From positions 1-64,000 of the forward strand of contig CACNIC010000002.1 of assembly GCA_902620405.1 (NCBI GenBank): DNA of 64,000 nt, given 5' to 3'. This DNA comes from an uncultured SAR202 cluster bacterium (GTDB lineage: Bacteria > Chloroflexota > Dehalococcoidia > Lucifugimonadales > Lucifugimonadaceae). Positions 25,479-36,116 of the stretch are shown here, piece by piece. The notes below the pieces were generated by a model, which had not been told where the DNA came from, searched no databases, and saw only the letters and a list, made by a program, of their open reading frames with translations. How positions within the stretch are numbered: the first letter of the stretch is position 1; each line of letters starts with the position of its first letter. The position numbers were made by a program, and so were the translations under genes.

Positions 25479-26438
25479 TCAGTTTTTGACAGGTTTTAAT
25501 CCGCCTTTAATTATGATTAACTCTTTTTTTAGATAGAATCTACCTTCATCTTTCATTGTAGAAAATACATTGTGAATTTCAGCAAAGTAAACAACTATAA
25601 TTGATGATACATAAGCAAATAAAAGCAAGATTATTACAGCAGATATACTCCCGTAAACCATGTCAAAATTTCCGTATGTGTGAATATAAAATACAAATAA
25701 TGACTTAGTGAATTCAAATATAACTGCCCCAATTATCGCAGGAGGCAATGTTCTTATAAAGATAATTTTCCTCTGAGGAATAATATTATAAATAAATATA
25801 AATACTCCAATACTTAATAATGGTGGCAATACATTTACTGTTATAAAATTCCAAGCATTTTCAATCCAATTTACTTGATCTGAACCTGCCCCAACTAAAC
25901 CAAAATATTGACCTATTTGCGAATAAATTGAGTTAATAAAAGTATTTGTGCTAAGGACAAGGCCAATTAGGATTGTAAAAATCATATCGGTTCCTTTCCT
26001 ATTGTAAAAACTCCTTTTGTCTTCAAGGTTCCATATTTTATTCATCATTCTTGTTAGAGACCCAAACACAGCACTTCCAGTCCAAAGCAAACCTATAACA
26101 GCCAATGCACCTACCAAACCTTTATTAAAATCAATTGATTGCAAGTTATCGTAAATTATTGGACTATCAGCAATCCCAGGCAATTGTCTTTCAAGTACAT
26201 CCTTAACTTGTTCTGTAGCTTTTTCACTTCCAAAAAAAATTCCTAAAAAAGCTAACAATCCAAGAAGGAAAGGAAATACAGAGAAAAAAATGTAATAAGA
26301 CATTCCTGCAGCTAAATACCCACCATCATCTCTAGCAAATTTCTTGGTAGATCTAATTAGCAAGTCAAAAATACTTCTTAAAATTGCAGGAGATTTAAAA
26401 TTATAGATTAGATTGTGTGTCGATTCTTTAAATTTCAT
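25479..26438 (-). CDS. YihY/BrkB-family membrane protein
   Basis: This 319-residue polytopic protein matches the YihY (UPF0761, formerly mis-called RNase BN) family. Landmarks are AAGMSYYIFFSVFPFLLGLLA, LWTGSAVFGSLTRMMNKIWN and a C-terminal block of helices with VYGSISAVIILLLFAYVSS. Members are integral membrane proteins with no settled biochemical function; export or envelope roles have been proposed. It ends in a basic cytoplasmic tail. It lies convergent with the tRNA cluster and divergent from the export operon that starts at 26573. Confidence 0.88.
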   Translation of the reverse strand: MKFKESTHNLIYNFKSPAILRSIFDLLIRSTKKFARDDGGYLAAGMSYYIFFSVFPFLLGLLAFLGIFFGSEKATEQVKDVLERQLPGIADSPIIYDNLQSIDFNKGLVGALAVIGLLWTGSAVFGSLTRMMNKIWNLEDKRSFYNRKGTDMIFTILIGLVLSTNTFINSIYSQIGQYFGLVGAGSDQVNWIENAWNFITVNVLPPLLSIGVFIFIYNIIPQRKIIFIRTLPPAIIGAVIFEFTKSLFVFYIHTYGNFDMVYGSISAVIILLLFAYVSSIIVVYFAEIHNVFSTMKDEGRFYLKKELIIIKGGLKPVKN

Positions 26439-26572
26439 TATTTAAGTAAATTAATTTTTTTCATTAAATATTTATAATTTTTTATATATATTTATTACAT
26501 TTTAAATTACATGAATGTTAAAATACCACATATATAGATAAAGTTTTTTATGCATACGGAAGGACCTATTTA

Positions 26573-28669
26573 ATGGCAAAAAAACAAGAAATTAATCAAA
26601 TTGAGCAGATTTTAAGTGCTAAAAAGAAAAAGTTTCCTATATTGCCAACATTTTCATTAGCATTTGTTTTATTGATAGGTGCAATTTTTTATTTTGATTT
26701 TTTTAATTTGTTTGGTGAAGAAATTAAAGAAATTGAATACAAAAACAATTACGTTGTTGTAGAGAGAGGGAATATGGCAACTACATTAACATCTTCAGGT
26801 ACAGCAAAAGAAGGATCACTTTCTAATTTGTATGCAAATTCATCTGCTGAAGTAACGAATGTTTATTTTGAGGTAGGTGATGATGTTGAAATGGGTGATA
26901 TTATAATTTCATTTAATGATGAAGCTGCGATTAGAAATCTTGAAATAGCAAAATCAAATCTTTCTCAATCAATATTAACCTTGGAAGAGCTTGAAAATAG
27001 TCCAACAGAATCTGAAAAGTTATCTTCTAATCAATCAGTTAAAAGTGCTGAACAACAAGTAGAAATATCCAATCAGCAACTTCAAAATGCAAAAATAAAT
27101 TTAGAAAATTTATTGAAGCCTTTAGATTCTTCACTCAATTCAGCTAACGCTAATTTAATTTCTTCTCAATCTGCCTTAGTTAACGCAAAAAATGCAATTG
27201 ATAATAGTTTTGTTGATTTGTTAGATGCTCAAAAAACATATTGTGAAACAAGATTAACTGATCCTCAATTTGAAGATCAAAAAGCGCCAGTTTGTACGTC
27301 AGATGCATTGCCAATCAGTGAAGCTAATGTTTCAAAGTTACTTGAAGATATTAAGTCTGAAAATGATCCTACTGTAACTAGGGTTTCTGTTACTAAAGCA
27401 CTACTTTTAGCTAATTCAAATTATTCAAATTCTTTAAAAACATTAGATAATGCAGAAAGTAACTTAAAAACATCTCAAGCAAATTATGATGCCATTATAT
27501 CGCCCTCTAAAAATGATATAAGCCAAGCTGAAACAGCTGTTCGTGTAGCTGAATCATCTTTGGAAACTTCTAAAATTTCATTAGAATCTGCTCTCCAAAA
27601 CCAAAAAGACGTTTTAGACGGAGCTTCTGAATATCAAATTTTGAGGCAAAGAGAGAGTGTGTATGCTGCAGAATTAGCGGTACAAGAAAACCAAAATATT
27701 GTTGACTTACTTCAAGTAAAAGCTCCAAGAGAAGGGGTAATTGGCCAAATTAATGTTTCTGTTGGAGATAAAGTTAGCGCTGGTACATTGTTGGGAATTG
27801 TAAGTGATATAACGTCAATTTCTGTTGATTTATCTATATCTGAATCAGATTTAGATGGAATAAAAGAAGGTTTGTTAGGTCTAGCTATTTTTGATTCAAT
27901 ACCTGACCAACCATATATTGTTAGAGTTACAAATTTAAGTATTATTCCTAACATTAATCAAGGTATAGTTTCTTATCCTGTAAAAGCAGATATTTTAACT
28001 ACAAGAGAAATTGCAGCAGCCTTACCAGAACTTGCTAGATATGCTTCCGGAATAGATTTAGGCTCCTCTCTTTCAGGCTTCTTACCTTCTAGTCCTGTAG
28101 CTCAAGCACCAAATTCAATGCCTAACTTTGACCCATCAAATTTAGATATTGATTGTTTAAGAAATAGCTTAGGCGAGGATTTTGAAATTTCTGATATATC
28201 ACCTGAGACAATAATGAAAATTAGGGAATCTGGTTGCATAGAAGCATCAGATGCGCCTTCAATAGATTTAAGTCCTGGTGGAATTTTTAATCTCATTCAG
28301 CAATTCTCACCTTCTAGTCTCCCAGTTGCTGGTATGGGCGGCAATGTAATTTTAATTAAAGACCTTAAAGAAGACTTGGTATTAGTTCCATCAAAGGCTA
28401 TCAAAAGAAAAGGACGTGATTCATATGTAATAAAGTCTTCAGGTGATATTGAAGAAGAAGTTATTGTTGAATTAGGAGAAACAGACGGATCTAGAACCTC
28501 AATTCTTAGTGGATTGAATGAAGGAGATGTTGTAATTATAAAATCTGAAATTATTGATAAAGACGAAGTAATAAAAAATTCTAAAGATAATGAAAACGCA
28601 AAAAATCAAAATCCTCCACCCCCAAATCAACCAAAAAGCTCTGGATTTAGAAATAATGCTGGAGAATAA
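26573..28669 (+). CDS. Membrane-fusion/adaptor protein of a MacAB/YknXYZ-type ABC exporter
   Basis: This 698-residue HlyD/MacA-type adaptor has an N-terminal cytoplasmic stretch and one membrane helix at about residues 24-44. A split barrel-sandwich (lipoyl-like) domain follows, with a very long coiled-coil hairpin inserted (repeats such as SLNSANANLISSQSALVNA). The return half is APREGVIGQINVSVGDKVSAG, and a beta-barrel domain follows. An inserted segment at about 485-590 is Pro/Ser-rich with single cysteines. GGAAGGA precedes the ATG. Its stop overlaps the ATPase start (TAATG). In monoderm bacteria such adaptors (YknX) serve export of peptides or drugs; the substrate is unknown. Confidence 0.88.
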   Translation: MAKKQEINQIEQILSAKKKKFPILPTFSLAFVLLIGAIFYFDFFNLFGEEIKEIEYKNNYVVVERGNMATTLTSSGTAKEGSLSNLYANSSAEVTNVYFEVGDDVEMGDIIISFNDEAAIRNLEIAKSNLSQSILTLEELENSPTESEKLSSNQSVKSAEQQVEISNQQLQNAKINLENLLKPLDSSLNSANANLISSQSALVNAKNAIDNSFVDLLDAQKTYCETRLTDPQFEDQKAPVCTSDALPISEANVSKLLEDIKSENDPTVTRVSVTKALLLANSNYSNSLKTLDNAESNLKTSQANYDAIISPSKNDISQAETAVRVAESSLETSKISLESALQNQKDVLDGASEYQILRQRESVYAAELAVQENQNIVDLLQVKAPREGVIGQINVSVGDKVSAGTLLGIVSDITSISVDLSISESDLDGIKEGLLGLAIFDSIPDQPYIVRVTNLSIIPNINQGIVSYPVKADILTTREIAAALPELARYASGIDLGSSLSGFLPSSPVAQAPNSMPNFDPSNLDIDCLRNSLGEDFEISDISPETIMKIRESGCIEASDAPSIDLSPGGIFNLIQQFSPSSLPVAGMGGNVILIKDLKEDLVLVPSKAIKRKGRDSYVIKSSGDIEEEVIVELGETDGSRTSILSGLNEGDVVIIKSEIIDKDEVIKNSKDNENAKNQNPPPPNQPKSSGFRNNAGE

Positions 28670-29343
28670 TGATAGAGCTTAAATCTGTAAATAAAATATA
28701 TGAAACTGAAGCAGAAAAAGTTCATGCACTTAAATCAGTTAACTTAAATATTGATAAAGGTGAATTTATATCAATAATGGGTCAGTCAGGCTCTGGAAAG
28801 ACAACTTTAATGAATATACTGGGGTGCCTAGATAACCCTACTTCAGGAGAATACAATATTTATAACAGCAATATCGCTTCTCTGGATGACGACCAAAGGT
28901 CTATACTGAGAGGGAAGTTATTTGGGTTTGTTTTTCAAAGTTACAATTTATTACCAAGACTTACTGCTGTAGAACAAGTTGAGTTGCCTCTCATATATCA
29001 AAATGTAGAAAATAGGAAAGAAAAAGCTTTGAAGGCACTTGATATGGTTGGTTTGATAGATAGAGTAGATTTTAAGCCTAGTCAATTGAGCGGAGGTCAG
29101 CAGCAAAGAGTATCAATAGCAAGGTCTTTAGTGGTTGAACCTAAAGTTGTTCTTGCTGACGAACCGACTGGTGCATTAGATAATGCAACTGGTTCTGAAG
29201 TTATGGGAACACTAAAAAATCTTGTAAAAAAAGAAGGAATAACAGTAATTATTGTTACACATGAATCAGAAATAGCTGACTACACTGAAAGAACAATATC
29301 CATAAATGATGGAAAAATAATAAAGGACAAAAAAAATAAATGA
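28669..29343 (+). CDS. ABC transporter ATPase, MacB/YknY/LolD type
   Basis: This 224-residue ATPase has Walker A GQSGSGKTTL, the Q-loop VFQSYNLLPRLTA typical of the MacB/LolD/FtsE group, signature LSGGQQQRVSIARSL, and Walker B VVLADEPTGALD. It is encoded between the adaptor and the FtsX-like permease, with one-base and four-base overlaps on its two sides. The three proteins should form one complex that uses mechanotransmission to export a substrate or signal across the membrane. Confidence 0.95.
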   Translation: MIELKSVNKIYETEAEKVHALKSVNLNIDKGEFISIMGQSGSGKTTLMNILGCLDNPTSGEYNIYNSNIASLDDDQRSILRGKLFGFVFQSYNLLPRLTAVEQVELPLIYQNVENRKEKALKALDMVGLIDRVDFKPSQLSGGQQQRVSIARSLVVEPKVVLADEPTGALDNATGSEVMGTLKNLVKKEGITVIIVTHESEIADYTERTISINDGKIIKDKKNK

Positions 29344-30599
29344 GTATTTTTGACCTAATTCTAATGTCTTTTAGAGCAATCCTTTCAAACACTTTAAGGA
29401 GTTTGCTTACTACTTTAGGTATAATAATTGGAGTAAGTTCAGTAATTGTATTAATGGCAATTGGCCAGGGGGCCGTAAAGGGTGTTATTGATGAATTAAG
29501 TGCATTGGGAACGAACCTTATATTTATCGAGCCTGGCTCATCAGAAGAAGATGGGCAAAAGGGAGCTGCTGGTTCTGCATTAACTTTAACTAGAGAAGAC
29601 GGTGAAGCAATTATTGATTCTAAAATATTAGGGGTAGATAGGCTAACATCTATGATTGATTTTACTGCCCAAGCAATTACACCTTCAAACAATATTGGAA
29701 CTCAAGTTGTAGGAACAGAATATACTTATTCTGAAATAAGAGGATTAGAATTGGCAGACGGCAGATTTATAGATATTGATGACGTAGAAAAAAAATCTCT
29801 TAATATCGTTTTAGGCTATCAAATTTCTAATCAACTTTTTCCAGATGAATCTCCTGTTGGTAAAAATGTTAGAATTTCAATTGCAGGAGGAAGAATTTTA
29901 TTTAATTTTAGGGTAGTAGGTGTTCTTTCTGAAAAAGGTGCAAGTGTTGGGGTAGATGAAGATAATGCTGTATTTATACCAGTTTCTACTCTTCAAGCAA
30001 GAATCAGTTTTATTAAAAATCCAACCGGCGAGACTAACGTAAACAATATTATAATCCAAACTTCGGATAATGCCGATGAATCATTAATAAAGGATGAAAT
30101 AACAAATATTTTACTTGCTAGGCATAATGTATCTAGTCCAGATTTTATTATTGAAAGTCAGAAAGACCTAATCGGGGCTGCATCTAGTATAGCTAATATA
30201 TTGTCATTGCTTCTTGGTGGTATAGCTGGAATCTCATTGGCAGTTGGAGGAATAGGTGTTATGAATATAATGCTAGTTTCAGTAACTGAAAGAACAAGAG
30301 AAATAGGCATAAGAAGAGCTGTAGGGGCAACAAAGGGAGACATAATAAAACAATTTGTCTGGGAGGCCTTAACATTGAGTTCATTAGGAGGAATAATAGG
30401 CATTGTATTAGGATCATTTATATCTTTAGCCTTAGACGGCCAAATCCAATTTGATGACTTTACTGTTAGGACAGTTATACAGCCATTGAGTATTGTAATT
30501 GCCTTTACAGTTTCATTTATAATTGGTCTTATTAGTGGAGTTTACCCAGCATACAGAGCATCAAAACTTGACCCAATATTGGCACTAAGAAACGAATAG
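29340..30599 (+). CDS. ABC transporter permease, MacB/FtsX family
   Basis: This 419-residue permease has the MacB layout. The first membrane helix is in RSLLTTLGIIIGVSSVIVLMA, followed by a MacB periplasmic-core domain of about 210 residues (SALGTNLIFIEPG onward). Three C-terminal helices form an FtsX domain with the conserved RTREIGIRRAVGATKGDI. It ends the adaptor-ATPase-permease operon; its stop directly abuts the stop of the convergent gene at 30600. Confidence 0.94.
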   Translation: MSIFDLILMSFRAILSNTLRSLLTTLGIIIGVSSVIVLMAIGQGAVKGVIDELSALGTNLIFIEPGSSEEDGQKGAAGSALTLTREDGEAIIDSKILGVDRLTSMIDFTAQAITPSNNIGTQVVGTEYTYSEIRGLELADGRFIDIDDVEKKSLNIVLGYQISNQLFPDESPVGKNVRISIAGGRILFNFRVVGVLSEKGASVGVDEDNAVFIPVSTLQARISFIKNPTGETNVNNIIIQTSDNADESLIKDEITNILLARHNVSSPDFIIESQKDLIGAASSIANILSLLLGGIAGISLAVGGIGVMNIMLVSVTERTREIGIRRAVGATKGDIIKQFVWEALTLSSLGGIIGIVLGSFISLALDGQIQFDDFTVRTVIQPLSIVIAFTVSFIIGLISGVYPAYRASKLDPILALRNE

Positions 30600-31397
30600 T
30601 TATTGTAAATTTCTTTTTTTAAATTGCATTAAAGATAATGTGAAGAACATTATGATTGTTAAAATAAATGGAACCCAATGCCAGTTATGAATACCATATT
30701 TTAGTGGATCTCCACTCTTGTAGTAATAAAATAATGAAAAGTACTTTGTTGTGTCTAATGAATCTACTAATGGGGCAATGTTGGCTATTAGATATGAAAC
30801 TAATGCCATTCCTCCAGCCAGTGCAATTGCATTGGTTGAATTACCATTTAAAGTGCCAACATAAATAGCTATCATCCCAAAAGAAATACCCATTAAAAAT
30901 AAATTTAAGCATATAGCAAATAATCCTTCTGCAGATATATTTTCTGAAAATAATTTGCATAATAAATAATATGAGATCCAGTGAACAGATGAAATAAATA
31001 ATGTTTTTATTATCATTGATGAAATTTTTTGAATTAAAAACTTCTCTCTTGTGATTGGGGTTGAGAGTATAATATCAAGGCTTTGGTTTGTTTCTTCAAG
31101 AGCAGTTGATTTGCCACCAGAATTAACTGCAACTGAAATTGCAAATATTGGTGCCATTATAGTAAAAACTTGTGCGTTCAAAAAACCTTCTATGCTACCA
31201 AAATCAATACCTGATTCTCCTGCTATAAATTGAGTAAGTGCTTTAGGAAAACTATCAATTATTGTTTGAAATGCATTTAATTCAATAGAGGAAAGGACAA
31301 AGATAATATAAAGAGCTAAGAGAAAAATTGATATAAACCAATATAATGCAGCTTTCCTAAAATCCCATAATGATTTTAGAAGTATATTGCTAAGCAT
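30600..31397 (-). CDS. ABC-2 type transporter permease
   Basis: This 265-residue protein has about six hydrophobic segments. The region SGGKSTALEETNQSLDIILSTPITREKFLIQK is typical of ABC-2 permeases of the YhfP/NosY-like group, in which L-x-x-PI-[ST]-R marks the cytoplasmic coupling region. The matching ATPase is the gene before it, overlapping by 8 bases. It is the last gene of a long reverse operon starting at 39565. Substrate unknown. Confidence 0.85.
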   Translation of the reverse strand: MLSNILLKSLWDFRKAALYWFISIFLLALYIIFVLSSIELNAFQTIIDSFPKALTQFIAGESGIDFGSIEGFLNAQVFTIMAPIFAISVAVNSGGKSTALEETNQSLDIILSTPITREKFLIQKISSMIIKTLFISSVHWISYYLLCKLFSENISAEGLFAICLNLFLMGISFGMIAIYVGTLNGNSTNAIALAGGMALVSYLIANIAPLVDSLDTTKYFSLFYYYKSGDPLKYGIHNWHWVPFILTIIMFFTLSLMQFKKRNLQ

Positions 31398-32292
31398 TTC
31401 TTTTCCTTTTTTTATAAAAAGATAAAAATATTTCTTCTAAATCAGGCTCAATACTTTTAAAAGTGGAAACTTTATTTTCAGTTATTTTTTTTATAAATTT
31501 ATTCACATCCCCTTCGACGTCAAAAATATATTTGTCACCTGACTTATTTATATTTTTGACACCAATTGATTTTCCGAAACTTTTTTCTTTAATTTCATTT
31601 TTGAAAATTACTTCGAACCTATTCATGGCCATTGATTTTAGTTTCGACATAGTATTTTCAGCAACTATTTTCCCGTCTTTAATTATTGCAACTCTGTCAC
31701 ATAACATTTCAACTTCAGGTAGCACATGTGAAGAAATAAAAATTGTTTTACCTTTTTCTTTATTTTCAAGAATAAGATCATCAAAAACCTGTTGTTTAAG
31801 TGGGTCAAGTCCACTTGTAGGCTCATCAAGTATCAGTATTTCTGGGTCATGACAAAATGCCTGAATTATACCAATTTTTTGTTTGTTACCTTTTGATAAG
31901 TTTTTTGCTTTTTTACTTAAATCCAAGTCAAATCTTTTAGCTAACTTTTTTACATGATTTTCTTTTTTAGGTATTTTTCTTAAATGTAGAATATGTTTCA
32001 AATATTCTTGTCCAGTCATATTTTCATAAGTAGTAAATTCACCTGGCAAATATCCAATTAATGAACGAATTTTCAAATAATCTTTTTTTGAATCTAGCCC
32101 ATTTATAGTAATGCTTCCATTTGATGGGAAAATAAAGTTAAGCATACTTCTCATAGTTGTACTTTTACCTGCTCCATTAGGACCAATTAAACCAAAAACT
32201 TCACCTTGATTCACATTGAAAGAGACATTTGAAAGAGCTTTAAATTTTCCGTAGTACTTTGTAAGTTTATTTACAACAATTTTTTCAGACAT
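31390..32292 (-). CDS. ABC transporter ATPase (ABC-2 exporter type)
   Basis: This 300-residue ATPase has Walker A GPNGAGKSTT, signature LSKGNKQKIGIIQAF (the SKG form common in ABC-2 drug/bacteriocin exporters), and Walker B ILILDEPTSGLDPL. A C-terminal accessory domain of about 75 residues contains the EVIF strand and ends LEEIFLSFY, as in Nod/CcmA-type exporters. It overlaps its permease gene and follows the MFS gene closely. Confidence 0.93.
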   Translation of the reverse strand: MSEKIVVNKLTKYYGKFKALSNVSFNVNQGEVFGLIGPNGAGKSTTMRSMLNFIFPSNGSITINGLDSKKDYLKIRSLIGYLPGEFTTYENMTGQEYLKHILHLRKIPKKENHVKKLAKRFDLDLSKKAKNLSKGNKQKIGIIQAFCHDPEILILDEPTSGLDPLKQQVFDDLILENKEKGKTIFISSHVLPEVEMLCDRVAIIKDGKIVAENTMSKLKSMAMNRFEVIFKNEIKEKSFGKSIGVKNINKSGDKYIFDVEGDVNKFIKKITENKVSTFKSIEPDLEEIFLSFYKKRKRNA

Positions 32293-32299
32293 TGGAACA

Positions 32300-33538
32300 T
32301 TATACTTCTAATTTGTAAGATCCAACACCTTTAAATAATTTCCAAATTAGAAATACAACAACACAAGATATAGCTCCACCTAAAATCAAAGTATTTCTTG
32401 TGCCTATCAATTCCGATGTGATCCCAATTTCAAAATGACCAATATTATTAGCGGTCATTGCAGCCACTGAATGCAAACTCACAGCCCTCCCCCTTAAATG
32501 GTCTGGAGAAGTAAGCTGAACTATTGCCTGTCTTACTGTCATACCTACTGCGTCTGTTGCACCCAATAGCGTGATAATTATAATTCCTAAAATTAATGAT
32601 GTAGATAAGCCAAAAATAATTAACAATAATCCATAAAAAAAGGTTGCTCCAAGAACTAACAGCCCTTTTGATTTAATTTTTGAAAATAATACAACCAAGA
32701 AAGAGCCAGCAATAGCTCCAATTGAGTTAAATGCTGTTAACAATGAAATAATCGCAGCTCCCCCTTTAAAAAGCCTATCTGCAATTAGAGGCATGATTTG
32801 CCTGTAAAAGCTTACAACCGTAACACCTATATCCAATAAATATAATCCAGGTAAAATTGGGTGTTCCTTAACATATATAAAGCCCTCTATAATATTTTTA
32901 ATTGGTTTCATCTTATTTGTGTTTTTTATGTAATTATCATTTTTTATAAAAATACATGAGATGGCTGAAATTATAGCTGCACTACTACCAATTAGAAGAG
33001 GATATGAAGCACCAAAAGAAACTGTAAATAATCCAAAAAGAATTGGTGCAGCAACACTTCCAATTTGCATAGTTGCAGTATTTGCTGCTACAGCATTAAT
33101 TAGTAATTTTTTTGGAACTAAATTAGCAGTTAATGCAGATCTGGCAGGCCCACCAATTGTCGAATTAATTGAAAGTAATGCTGTTGAAATATATATATGC
33201 CATTCATTAATTGATTCTGTAAAAGTTAAATAAAACAGAATAAATATAACTACTGTCCCGAATGATTGTGAAATTGTAATTATTGTTGTTCTTTTAAAAA
33301 AGTCAGCTAAAACACCACCATATAATATTGATGGGAGTTGAAAAAACAACTGAATTATTCCTAGCATCCCTAAGCTCAAACCCGACCCGGTAATGTCATA
33401 TAGTATAAATCCTGTAGCAATAATTCTAATTTGCATTGACAACATACTTGTAAAACTTGAAAACCAAAGAAGAGAATAATCTTTAATTAAAAAAATCTTT
33501 ATAAAATCGTTGTCTGAAAAATTAAAATTTCTTTTCAT
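32300..33538 (-). CDS. MFS transporter, EntS-like exporter family (MFS_3)
   Basis: This 412-residue protein has twelve predicted hydrophobic segments. Features typical of the MFS_3/EntS group are an N-terminal DYSLLWFSSFTSMLSMQ, the GGVLADFFKRTTII loop between helices 2 and 3, SINSTIGGPARSALTANLVPK, and a late TVRQAIVQLTSPDHLRGRAVS. Such proteins export siderophores, drugs or metabolites by proton antiport. It overlaps the phosphohexomutase gene upstream by four bases. What it exports cannot be read from the sequence. Confidence 0.88.
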   Translation of the reverse strand: MKRNFNFSDNDFIKIFLIKDYSLLWFSSFTSMLSMQIRIIATGFILYDITGSGLSLGMLGIIQLFFQLPSILYGGVLADFFKRTTIITISQSFGTVVIFILFYLTFTESINEWHIYISTALLSINSTIGGPARSALTANLVPKKLLINAVAANTATMQIGSVAAPILFGLFTVSFGASYPLLIGSSAAIISAISCIFIKNDNYIKNTNKMKPIKNIIEGFIYVKEHPILPGLYLLDIGVTVVSFYRQIMPLIADRLFKGGAAIISLLTAFNSIGAIAGSFLVVLFSKIKSKGLLVLGATFFYGLLLIIFGLSTSLILGIIIITLLGATDAVGMTVRQAIVQLTSPDHLRGRAVSLHSVAAMTANNIGHFEIGITSELIGTRNTLILGGAISCVVVFLIWKLFKGVGSYKLEV

Positions 33539-34953
33539 TGAATAAATAATTCATTAAATTTTGATATTAATAAGTCCAAAGAATGCTTATTATTTGATTC
33601 AGCATATATTCTTGCAACAGGCTCTGTTCCTGACAGCCTTACCAAAATCCATTCATTATTTTTGAAGGTAATTTTTATTCCATCTGTTCTGTCTATATTT
33701 TTAATTTCCTTATTAATTATTTTTGGTTCATCAAAATTAAATATAAAGTCTTTAATTTTTTCTAATATGTTCTTTTCTAGTTCAATATCAACTCGCTTAT
33801 AATAATGATCTCCATATTTTTTAATTAAATCTTTTATTAGATTTGAAGACTCAGAATTATATTGTGTTAATTTTTCAAGAAGAATTAGTGAGCTTGCAAT
33901 CCCATCTCTTTCTAATAAATGTTCTGCATAACAATATCCGCCACTTTCCTCTCCTCCTAAAATGGAATCATTTTTTTGCATGTTAGGTGCAACATATTTA
34001 AAGCCTATTTTGGTGCGATAACATTCCACATTATATTTTTTTGCTATTTTATCTGCCATTGCGGACATAGACACAGTTGTTGAAATATTCTTAATCTCTT
34101 TCCTATTTCCTAGAACATGGTCAATCATCAAGCAAAAAGCATAGGGAGCGTCAATGTAATTTGATTCATTGTCTATTACTCCCAATCTGTCAGAATCTGC
34201 ATCATACGCAAATCCAATAGCTGCTCTAGATTCTAAAACATTGATTTTTAAATTTGATAAATTTTCCTCTATTGGTTCTGGCTGTTTTATTCCCGGGAAA
34301 GATGAATTTTGCGAATTGTTAATTTCTTTAATTTTAAAATTACCATTTCCAATAATCCTATTTAAAATTTTACTAGATGTGCCAAACATACAATCTATGA
34401 TTATGTTTACGTTTGAATTTCTAATTTGATCAATATTAACAATTTTTCTTACTGAATTAATGTAATCAGTTAATAGATCAAATTCAATATTTTCTAGAGA
34501 ATTATTAATATTGAATTTATTAAAATCAGAATCATTTAGGCTATGATTAGAAATTATATTTGTAAGTTTATTAGCTTTTTCGGCACTTATTGATTGTCCG
34601 TGTTTATTTTTAATTTTGATTCCATTCCATATCTTTGAGTTATGACTTGCAGTAATAACAATTCCATAATCAGCACTCAGGTTCTTTACGGAAAAACTTA
34701 CCACAGGTGTTGGAATAGGGCATTCACTAAGAAATACTTTAATCCCTTTGGATAAATAGAAATTAGAAATTTTTATTGAAATTTCTTTTGATAGCTTTCT
34801 GGTGTCATATCCAATTACAACTTTTTTTATTTCTGGCGAAAGACTTAAGAGGGAAGCAGCAACAAGAAAGCAATTTTTTGTATCAAAGTCTTTTCCGATA
34901 ATGCCTCTCCACCCATCTGTACCAAACTTGGGCCTAGAACCATTGAGAATCAT
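33535..34953 (-). CDS. Phosphoglucomutase/phosphomannomutase (alpha-D-phosphohexomutase)
   Basis: This enzyme interconverts hexose 1- and 6-phosphates. The 472-residue protein has all four family motifs: the phosphoserine loop TASHNSKIWNG, the metal site YDADSDRLGV (D-x-D-x-DR), the sugar-specificity loop GGEESGGYCY, and the phosphate-binding RLSGTEPVARIYAE. The specificity loop GEESGG is seen in phosphoglucomutases and dual-specificity enzymes, so I leave the substrate open. It starts at the last base of the metK gene. Confidence 0.93.
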   Translation of the reverse strand: MILNGSRPKFGTDGWRGIIGKDFDTKNCFLVAASLLSLSPEIKKVVIGYDTRKLSKEISIKISNFYLSKGIKVFLSECPIPTPVVSFSVKNLSADYGIVITASHNSKIWNGIKIKNKHGQSISAEKANKLTNIISNHSLNDSDFNKFNINNSLENIEFDLLTDYINSVRKIVNIDQIRNSNVNIIIDCMFGTSSKILNRIIGNGNFKIKEINNSQNSSFPGIKQPEPIEENLSNLKINVLESRAAIGFAYDADSDRLGVIDNESNYIDAPYAFCLMIDHVLGNRKEIKNISTTVSMSAMADKIAKKYNVECYRTKIGFKYVAPNMQKNDSILGGEESGGYCYAEHLLERDGIASSLILLEKLTQYNSESSNLIKDLIKKYGDHYYKRVDIELEKNILEKIKDFIFNFDEPKIINKEIKNIDRTDGIKITFKNNEWILVRLSGTEPVARIYAESNNKHSLDLLISKFNELFIQ

Positions 34954-36116
34954 TATCGAATTTTTTCAACCATATTTAATTTTTCCCAAGGAAGCCTGAT
35001 ATCATTCCTACCGAAATGACCATAAGCGGCAGTTTGCTTGTAAATAGGCCTTCTAAGTTCAAGGTCATCAATTATTCCGCCGGGGCTTAAGTCAAAAGTT
35101 TGGTTTATTTTTTTTACAATTTCACTTTCTGGAATTTTATTTGTCCCATGAGCATCAACCATAATTGAAATTGGTTCGGAAACACCAATTGCATATGATA
35201 ATTGAACTTCCATTCTGTCAGCCAAGCCAGCTGCAACACAATTTTTTGCAACCCATCTTGCAGCGTACGCCCCTGTTCTATCAACTTTTGTACAGTCCTT
35301 TCCAGAAAAAGCTCCACCTCCGTGCCTGCAACTTCCGCCATATGTATCTACAATTATTTTTCTGCCGGTTAAACCTGCATCACCATGAGGACCACCAATA
35401 ATGAATTGACCAGAAGGATTGATAATATACTTTGTGTGAGAATCTAAATATTTTTCAGGTATTGATTCTTTACATACAGTTTCCATTAATTCATCTTGAA
35501 TTTCTTTTTGAGTAATATTTGGGCTGTGCTGAGTGCTAATAACAACAGTATTTATTTTTATTGGCTCACCCTTTGAATTGTACTCAAATGTAATTTGGCT
35601 TTTACCATCAGGCCTGATCCATTCCAAACTCCCATTTTTTCTTAGTTCTGCCATCTTTCTTGTAATTGAATGAGATATCGAAATAGGTAACGGCATGTAG
35701 TCATCACTTTCGTTTGAGGCATAACCTATCATCATCCCTTGGTCTCCTGCTCCAATCTTTTCACTGCCACCTTTTCTTGATTCTAATGAATTATCCACAC
35801 CTGCCTTAATGTCAGGGCTTTGGGTTCCAAGAGCAATTCTTACTTCACAATTATTTCCATCAAGGCCTAATTCATCTTTATCATAACCAATAGACAAAAT
35901 TGTTTCTCTAGCAATCTTTTCATAATCAACTTTTGCAGATGTTGTTATTTCGCCTAGAAGAACCACGAGATTAGTAGTTGTTGCAGTTTCACAAGCAACT
36001 CTCGCGAATGGATCTTGTTGCATTATTGAGTCAAGAACTGCATCTGAAACTTGATCACATAACTTATCTGGATGACCTTCAGTTACAGATTCTGAAGTTA
36101 ATAAGTAGTCGCTCAT
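34953..36116 (-). CDS. metK: S-adenosylmethionine synthetase
   Basis: MetK makes SAM from methionine and ATP. The 387-residue protein has the [12 protein letters not shown] signature, the N-terminal [20 protein letters not shown] motif with the ATP-binding histidine, and [14 protein letters not shown] plus [16 protein letters not shown]. The length is typical. It directly follows ahcY with an ATGA overlap, so SAM synthesis and SAH hydrolysis are transcribed together. The gene is internal to an operon and has no leader that could hold a SAM riboswitch. Confidence 0.97.
   Translation of the reverse strand: MSDYLLTSESVTEGHPDKLCDQVSDAVLDSIMQQDPFARVACETATTTNLVVLLGEITTSAKVDYEKIARETILSIGYDKDELGLDGNNCEVRIALGTQSPDIKAGVDNSLESRKGGSEKIGAGDQGMMIGYASNESDDYMPLPISISHSITRKMAELRKNGSLEWIRPDGKSQITFEYNSKGEPIKINTVVISTQHSPNITQKEIQDELMETVCKESIPEKYLDSHTKYIINPSGQFIIGGPHGDAGLTGRKIIVDTYGGSCRHGGGAFSGKDCTKVDRTGAYAARWVAKNCVAAGLADRMEVQLSYAIGVSEPISIMVDAHGTNKIPESEIVKKINQTFDLSPGGIIDDLELRRPIYKQTAAYGHFGRNDIRLPWEKLNMVEKIR

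Noticed and set aside
25479-26438. Naming the YihY protein ribonuclease BN
   Set aside because: That name came from a historical misassignment; the protein is a polytopic membrane protein with no nuclease motif.
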